A model generated the notes under the pieces. The model saw only the letters and a program-made list of their open reading frames with translations, was not told where the DNA came from and ran no database searches. From Paraburkholderia sp. Ac-20340 (lineage in GTDB: Bacteria; Pseudomonadota; Gammaproteobacteria; Burkholderiales; Burkholderiaceae), in contig NZ_JAAGPR010000003.1 of NCBI RefSeq assembly GCF_017104965.1, forward strand, positions 124,001 through 188,000: a DNA stretch of 64,000 nucleotides, given 5' to 3'. The first letter of the stretch is position 1. Every line of letters starts with the position of its first letter. The position numbers were made by a program, and so were the translations under genes. Below are positions 61,312-64,000 of the stretch, in pieces.

Positions 61312-62418
61312 TCAGCTCACCGCGACTGGCGCAAACGCATCGAGCGTCGCGCCTTCATAAACCTGACCGAAACGGTTCGCCAGGAAATCGGTCAACGACA
61401 CCTGCTCCTGACGCACGAAACCCGCTTGCGGCAGGCGCTTTTCGCGGAACAGATCGAGCACCGCGCACATCGCGCCCGCCGTGGTGATCTGGATCGCGCT
61501 CATCGGCACGCCGCAGACCGTCTTCGCGAAGATCTTGCGTGTGAACACTTCCTGCACCAGCTGGCCGTTACGCATGCCGGTGACCGTCATGAAGATCAGC
61601 ACGACGTCCTGCTCGGTGGCGGGAATGGCGCGGCGCATGATCGACTTGAGCACATCGCGATCACCCGACAAACGCAGATCTTCGAGCAGGAACTGCATCA
61701 ACGCGCGATGGCCAGGATATCGCACCGACTTGTAATCGAGCGATTCCACCCGGCCCGCTAGCGTTTCGCATAGCGTCCCCAGCCCGCCCGACGTATTGAA
61801 TGCTTCGTACTCCACGCCATCGAGCGAAAAGTGTTCGAGGCCTTCGAGCGGCTGCACCCATTGCGTCCGACCATCGCGGATCGCTTCGCAAGGCTGGCAG
61901 TATTCGTTGATGAGACCGTCCACGCTCCAGGTGAGGTTGTATTTGAGCGCGTTGGTCGGGAACTGCGGCAGCGCGCCCACGCGCATCTTCACTTCGCGGA
62001 TTTCAGTGAAGCGGCTCGCGAGCGCATGCGCGGCCAGGCCGATAAAGCCCGGCGCGAGCCCGCATTGCGGCATGAAGGCGTGATCGGCGCCATCGGCGAG
62101 TGCGCGGATGGCGTGGGTCGCGCGCACGTCTTCGGTCAGATCGAAATAATGAACGCCCGCGCCCTTGGCCGCCGAGGCCACGTTCACCGCGAGGTAGTAC
62201 GGCAGCGCATTGATGAGGACGTCGTAGCCTTCGAGCGCGCCGCGCAGCGCGGCGGCATCGGCGGAATCGACGCGGATGGTGGGGATGCCCTGCGCCGAAA
62301 GCACGTCGAGCGCATGCGCATCGCGGTCGAGCGCGGCCACTTCGTAATCCCCGGTTTCACGCAGCATGTGTGCAATGGTGTGGCCGATCAGCCCGGCGCC
62401 TGCGATCGCGACTTTCAT
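61312..62418 (-). CDS. saccharopine dehydrogenase-family oxidoreductase
   Basis: A 368-residue NAD(P)-binding enzyme. Rossmann motif GAGLIGHTIAHML at residues 7-19, then ALPYYLAVNVASAAKGAGVHYFDLTED and the CGLAPGFIGLAAHAL segment common in saccharopine dehydrogenase-like and related lysine-pathway enzymes. In Burkholderiaceae such genes accompany an Lrp-type regulator and semialdehyde dehydrogenase for lysine degradation; only the regulator is seen here. Operator-like repeats are just upstream. Confidence 0.87.
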   Translation of the reverse strand: MKVAIAGAGLIGHTIAHMLRETGDYEVAALDRDAHALDVLSAQGIPTIRVDSADAAALRGALEGYDVLINALPYYLAVNVASAAKGAGVHYFDLTEDVRATHAIRALADGADHAFMPQCGLAPGFIGLAAHALASRFTEIREVKMRVGALPQFPTNALKYNLTWSVDGLINEYCQPCEAIRDGRTQWVQPLEGLEHFSLDGVEYEAFNTSGGLGTLCETLAGRVESLDYKSVRYPGHRALMQFLLEDLRLSGDRDVLKSIMRRAIPATEQDVVLIFMTVTGMRNGQLVQEVFTRKIFAKTVCGVPMSAIQITTAGAMCAVLDLFREKRLPQAGFVRQEQVSLTDFLANRFGQVYEGATLDAFAPVAVS

Positions 62419-62534
62419 CTTGCATCTCCTTTTAGTGTTCTGTGGTCGGGGCCATACCGCGCCCGCTCGACTACAGTCTAGGGAGGTGCAAAATCAGATC
62501 ATAGGCGCAAAATGATGCGTATCGACGTCAGATT

Positions 62535-62549
62535 TCGTCATTCTGACGA
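62535..62549. promoter_or_regulatory. Lrp-type operator, site 1
   Basis: TCGTCA-TTC-TGACGA, a perfect 15-bp dyad typical in size for Lrp/AsnC-family binding. Confidence 0.6.
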
Positions 62550-62553
62550 TGAT

Positions 62554-62572
62554 TTTCGTCGAAATGACGAAA
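62554..62572. promoter_or_regulatory. Lrp-type operator, site 2
   Basis: TTTCGTC-GAAAT-GACGAAA, a perfect 19-bp dyad, centred 21 bp from site 1 (about two helical turns). Both lie in the 203-bp gap between lrp and the dehydrogenase start. Confidence 0.6.
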
Positions 62573-62621
62573 AAGCGTAAAAACGCCGTTAACAAGGGAT
62601 CAACGCGGCGCGCGAAGCGCC

Positions 62622-63086
62622 CTATCCCATCACCGTGCCGCGGTCGATCTTGCGTGCGAGCACGATCGATGTTGTGGTGCGTTCGACGCCCTGCATGCCG
62701 CCGATCTGGTCGAGCAGTTCGTTCAGACGTTCGGGGGAATCGGCGCGCAGCCACGCCACATAATCGTATTCGCCGGATACCGCGCAGAGCAGTTGCACCT
62801 CGGGCATCTTGCCCAGCCGCTTCTGCACATCGGGGCCGTGGCGCGGCGCGATGATGAGTCCGACCCACGCCTGCAGACTCGCATCGAGCACGTCCTGACC
62901 GAGCCGCACGCCATAGCCCGCGATCACCTGCGAACGTTCGAGCCGCGCGATGCGCGCGAGCACGGTGGTGCGCGCAACGCCGAGCTGGCGCGCGAGATTC
63001 GCCACGCTTTCCCGCGCGTTTTCCTGCAGCAGCGCAACGAGGCTGCGGTCGAGGTCGTCGAGTTGGTCGAGGCGCGGCGGTCTCAT
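62622..63086 (-). CDS. Lrp/AsnC-family regulator
   Basis: A 154-residue protein with an HTH at about residues 8-55 (LDRSLVALLQENARESVANLARQLGVARTTVLARIARLERSQVIAGYGV) and a RAM effector domain (VQLLCAVSGEYDYVAWLRADSPERLNELLDQIGGMQGVERTTTSIVL). It reads in the same direction as the dehydrogenase gene, 203 bp upstream of it. Lysine or an intermediate is the probable effector by context. Confidence 0.92.
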   Translation of the reverse strand: MRPPRLDQLDDLDRSLVALLQENARESVANLARQLGVARTTVLARIARLERSQVIAGYGVRLGQDVLDASLQAWVGLIIAPRHGPDVQKRLGKMPEVQLLCAVSGEYDYVAWLRADSPERLNELLDQIGGMQGVERTTTSIVLARKIDRGTVMG

Positions 63087-63383
63087 CGTGGTGACGGCTC
63101 CTGTAGCGTGATCGAAGCGAAAGGTCGCATCATTATCGCGCGCGTATGCACGCCGGATGCAGGGTGTTTCAGCTTATTTCCGAGCGTTTCGTTTGTAAGC
63201 AGTTGTCGCATCGGCGCCGTTTTGTCGCGATAACGTGGTACTAATAACGCCTGCAACACGACTGCAACGTGTGTGTATGAGGCTCGCACCACGGCTGTAC
63301 CACGCGGTCCTGTGCCTACTCGCTACAAAGTGGCTTCCAGACAGCTACAAACTCGCTACGAAATGAAGATTCAAGGAGCAACA

Positions 63384-63938
63384 ATGAAGAAAGCTTTCGT
63401 CATCCTGGCCGCTACGCTCACGATGAGCGCCGCCTTCGCGCAAGGCGCTGTCGCACAAACGGCAGCCGCGTCCACGCCGGTCGCCGCAGCCGCATCGAGC
63501 GCCGATGTGCGCGCCGCGCAGCATCAGCAGCGCGTGGAAGAGCGTATTGCTTACCTGCACTCGTCGCTGAAGATCACCGCCGATCAAGAGCCGCAATGGA
63601 AGACGTTTGCCGATGTCATGCGCAGCAACGGCCAGACCATGGCCGATCTGTACAAGCAGCGCGTGGAAGGCGAAGCGCAGCGTAACGCGCTCGACGACAT
63701 GAAGCAGTACGCCCAGATCACCCAGGCGCACGCCGACGACATGCAGAAGCTCGTGACGGCCTTCGAGCCGCTGTACACCAGCTTCTCGCCGGAACAGAAG
63801 AAGCTCGCGGACACGACCTTCCGTCACCCGGATCACGGCCCGAAGGGTGCGGCGCATCCGAAGCACAAGCTGAAGCCGAAGGCCAAGGCGCCGGCTGCCG
63901 CAGCCAGCGCCCCGGAAGCCGCTAGCGCAGCACAGTAA
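63384..63938 (+). CDS. Spy/CpxP-family LTXXQ periplasmic protein
   Basis: A 184-residue protein with a signal peptide ending near GAVAQ (residue 25). It is a long-helix protein with LKITADQEPQWKTFADVM, an LTxxQ-like motif, and LYTSFSPEQKKLADTTF near the end, as in Spy/CpxP-type chaperones. The C-terminus is Lys-Pro- and Ala-rich. AAGGAG stands 5 nt before ATG 63384. Probably an envelope-stress protein; no regulator is adjacent. Confidence 0.87.
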   Translation: MKKAFVILAATLTMSAAFAQGAVAQTAAASTPVAAAASSADVRAAQHQQRVEERIAYLHSSLKITADQEPQWKTFADVMRSNGQTMADLYKQRVEGEAQRNALDDMKQYAQITQAHADDMQKLVTAFEPLYTSFSPEQKKLADTTFRHPDHGPKGAAHPKHKLKPKAKAPAAAASAPEAASAAQ

Positions 63939-63946
63939 AGCGACAG

Positions 63947-63980
63947 GAAATCGGGCGCCGCTCGCGCGCGGCCCGATTTC
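63947..63980 (+). terminator. probable terminator of the Spy-family gene
   Basis: GAAATCGGGC (63947-63956) and GCCCGATTTC (63971-63980) form a perfect 10-bp stem with a 14-nt GC loop. There is no separate U-run beyond the TTT in the stem. Confidence 0.55.
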
Positions 63981-64000
63981 AAGGTACGCTTGCGGACCGC

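Overview
The window is GC-rich, gene-dense chromosomal DNA whose protein content fits a beta-proteobacterium of the Burkholderiaceae (Burkholderia/Paraburkholderia/Caballeronia type). This is inferred from family content: mltG-tmk-holB-tatD order, SYLF and PsiF small secreted proteins, a gtsA-like sugar ABC system, PRC-barrel and proline-rich secreted proteins, and an rbs operon. I see no rRNA, tRNA, CRISPR array, insertion sequence or prophage. Core replication genes (tmk, holB) suggest a main chromosome. Most intergenic gaps are short, and many genes are tightly packed or overlap by 4 bp.

Layout. 1-5.7 kb: start of an NRDE-family gene, ygfZ, then the run mltG-tmk-holB-tatD and an ankyrin protein. 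5.9-12.1 kb: an orphan Rap1a/Tai-family secreted protein, an MscS channel, trehalose-6-phosphate synthase, a RecF/OLD-like ATPase and a GT4 glycosyltransferase. 12.1-15.6 kb: small envelope proteins (SYLF lipoprotein, two-TM protein, PsiF), a YciI protein, a phosphoribosyltransferase and a small unknown. 15.6-19.8 kb: phosphonate (2-aminoethylphosphonate) degradation, with LysR divergent from phnW-phnX, facing a secreted L-asparaginase. 20-26.5 kb: YnfA, a thioesterase, a 1446-residue double-hybrid sensor kinase, a tiny proline-rich protein and a PRC-barrel protein. 26.6-29 kb: a Fur-family regulator and a coupled DUF2092 lipoprotein/proline-rich pair. 29.3-33.7 kb: an MFS-CoA transferase-citryl-CoA lyase-like operon facing an IclR regulator. 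33.9-41.7 kb: PPK2, then a LacI regulator, a four-gene sugar ABC transporter and a GH1 beta-glucosidase, all leftward. 41.9-48.9 kb: a SulP transporter and the stress operon prkA-yeaH-spoVR. 49.6-58.5 kb: a lone 2-keto-4-pentenoate hydratase, a chemoreceptor, and rbsB-rbsA-rbsC-rbsR. 58.6-64 kb: CorA, a lipoprotein, an orphan cydX overlapping a P-loop kinase gene, a saccharopine dehydrogenase-like gene with an Lrp regulator, and a Spy/LTXXQ periplasmic protein.

How parts work together. Several loci pair a regulator with a recognisable DNA element: a perfect 12-bp palindrome before rbsB, with an 11/12 copy before the neighbouring chemoreceptor gene, suggests a ribose uptake-chemotaxis regulon. 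A 16-bp palindrome precedes the beta-glucosidase gene. An inverted repeat plus an extra half-site precedes the MFS-CoA transferase-lyase operon. An array of CGTCA/TGACG half-sites precedes the saccharopine dehydrogenase-like gene beside lrp. A 9-6-9 composite motif is shared between the LysR/phnW promoter region and the asparaginase promoter region. The most plausible under-described systems are the CoA transferase/citryl-CoA-lyase-like catabolic operon, the ribose chemoreceptor regulon, and the orphan cydX-kinase pair.
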